From positions 1 through 5,994 of the forward strand of contig CALQBR020000101.1 in assembly GCA_943328865.2 (NCBI GenBank): a stretch of 5,994 nucleotides of DNA, written 5' to 3'. Source of the DNA: Sphingobacterium thalpophilum. Lineage in GTDB: Bacteria > Bacteroidota > Bacteroidia > Flavobacteriales > Flavobacteriaceae. The notes beneath the pieces were generated by a model. That model did no database searches and was not told the origin of the DNA. It saw only the letters and a program-made list of their open reading frames with translations. Positions 5,724 to 5,994 of the stretch are shown here, piece after piece (the stretch's first letter is position 1; every line of letters starts with the position of its first letter). The position numbers were made by a program, and so were the translations under genes.

Positions 5724-5863
5724 TGGTTTTGATTAATTACTTGAGTACTTCGCATCTTCCAAAGAGACGTTTATTCAATAATCAGCTATCCCGATAGGAA
5801 TGAAGTTGATAATGGTAAATCAAAATTAACTAAGGGAGGACTATAAAGGTCCTCCTTTTTTTT
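5724..5863 (+). ncRNA. Candidate structured small RNA with its own promoter and terminator
   Basis: No protein gene of convincing size lies here on the + strand, yet the segment runs from a -7 box to a strong intrinsic terminator. Its ends pair: 5724-5739 with 5813-5828 gives 15 of 16 possible pairs (11 Watson-Crick, 4 G-U, one A-A mismatch at 5735/5817). Inside this, 5747-5752 pairs with 5801-5806 (ACTTCG with TGAAGT, one G-U), and 5757-5760 with 5797-5800 (TTCC with GGAA), separated by a 4-base bulge. The 36-base apical part contains CTATC/GATAG (5786-5790, 5793-5797), which can form an alternative small hairpin. The result is a long rod with internal loops, followed at once by the terminator hairpin. 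The shape recalls 6S-type or other housekeeping sRNAs, but I cannot assign a family. It is transcribed divergently from rdgB. All pairing was found by eye; no energy or covariation is available. Confidence 0.5.
5832..5863 (+). terminator. Strong intrinsic terminator
   Basis: GGAGGAC (5835-5841) and GTCCTCC (5849-5855) form a perfect 7-bp GC-rich stem with a 7-base loop. The stem can extend outward by a G-U and two A-U pairs to 5832/5858, and it is followed by eight T (5856-5863). Orientation is clearly + strand. Since rdgB points away, the only + strand transcript it can serve within the window is the candidate small RNA or a longer leader from the rdgB upstream region. Confidence 0.88.
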
Positions 5864-5881
5864 AAGAATAAGATCATCGCA

Positions 5882-5900
5882 CCTTGGTTCTTTTCCAAGG
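5882..5900 (-). other. Short GC-richer hairpin after the possible partial gene
   Basis: CCTTGG (5882-5887) and CCAAGG (5895-5900) form a perfect 6-bp stem with a 7-base loop. On the minus strand it begins 8 bases after the TAA at 5908 and could end transcription of the gene entering from the right, although no T-tract follows directly. The + strand terminator at 5832-5863 lies just beyond and may help in both directions. Confidence 0.35.
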
Positions 5901-5907
5901 CCAAAGT

Positions 5908-5994
5908 TTAAATGTTAATCCAACTAAAAGATTCCTGAATGATTCTTTCTTTTTCTTCATTTATGAATTTTAAATAAGCGATACCTATAGGAGA
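5908..5994 (-). CDS. Possible C-terminal end of a protein gene entering from the right edge
   Basis: On the minus strand a frame open from the window edge gives 28 residues (SPIGIAYLKFINEEKERIIQ, then ESFSWINI) before a TAA at 5908-5910. The amphipathic, Glu/Lys-rich composition with an aromatic end looks like the C-terminal helix of a real protein, and a hairpin follows the stop. It faintly recalls the last helix of a LysR-type effector domain, but 28 residues are too few to identify a family. An overlapping 28-codon ORF (5874-5960, beginning MKKKKESF) in another frame competes with it. Confidence 0.4.
   Translation of the reverse strand, partial: SPIGIAYLKFINEEKERIIQESFSWINI

Noticed and set aside
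5675..5794. A roughly 39-codon open stretch on the + strand within the candidate sRNA
   Set aside because: It has no ATG or GTG start in frame (only TTG and ATA), the composition is unremarkable, and the RNA-structure reading fits better.
1..5994. Mobile element, CRISPR array, toxin-antitoxin or defence system
   Set aside because: No transposase, integrase, repeat-spacer pattern or relevant protein family is visible; the genes are housekeeping or envelope genes.

Overview
The window looks like chromosomal DNA from a member of the Bacteroidota, most likely a Flavobacterium-like member of the Flavobacteriaceae. Reasons: the base composition is AT-rich; gene starts carry A-rich leaders rather than Shine-Dalgarno sequences; several gene starts are preceded by the Bacteroidota-type -7 box TAnnTTTG(C); and one gene encodes an exported carboxypeptidase-regulatory-like domain protein of the kind common in this phylum. 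I see no insertion sequence, phage gene, CRISPR array, tRNA or rRNA.

Layout. Bases 1-543 (+) hold the 3' part of a Nudix hydrolase gene that begins outside the window. Bases 603-1949 (+) encode a DEAD-box-type RNA helicase (walker B variant DEFD) with a C-terminal DbpA-type RNA-binding domain. Its -7 box is so close to the ATG that the mRNA is probably leaderless. Bases 2055-2822 (-) encode a secreted or periplasmic protein with a CarboxypepD_reg-like domain, convergent with the helicase. A 17/18-matched inverted repeat brackets its start codon. Bases 2909-4795 (-) encode a second, larger helicase of DeaD/CsdA type, with a DbpA-type RNA-binding domain and an Arg/Gly-rich repetitive tail. Its true start is the ATG at 4795, just downstream of a recognisable promoter. 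Bases 4964-5536 (-) encode RdgB, the XTP/dITP pyrophosphatase, also with its own promoter.

The last 450 bases are the least ordinary part. Between rdgB and the right edge there is no convincing protein gene until a possible C-terminal fragment at 5908-5994 (-). Instead the + strand carries two adjacent AT-rich hairpins (5615-5666), a -7 box (5712-5719), a roughly 105-nt segment whose ends pair in a long closing stem (5724-5739 with 5813-5828) with further nested stems, and a strong intrinsic terminator (5832-5863). Promoter, fold and terminator fit one another, so I propose an unannotated structured small RNA of about 140 nt.

Functionally the window is mostly housekeeping: two RNA helicases (ribosome assembly and RNA unwinding), two nucleotide-cleaning or Nudix-type hydrolases, and one envelope protein. 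Nothing indicates that they form a single dedicated system. The genes mostly appear to have separate promoters; the exported-protein gene, with no clear promoter, may be read through from deaD.
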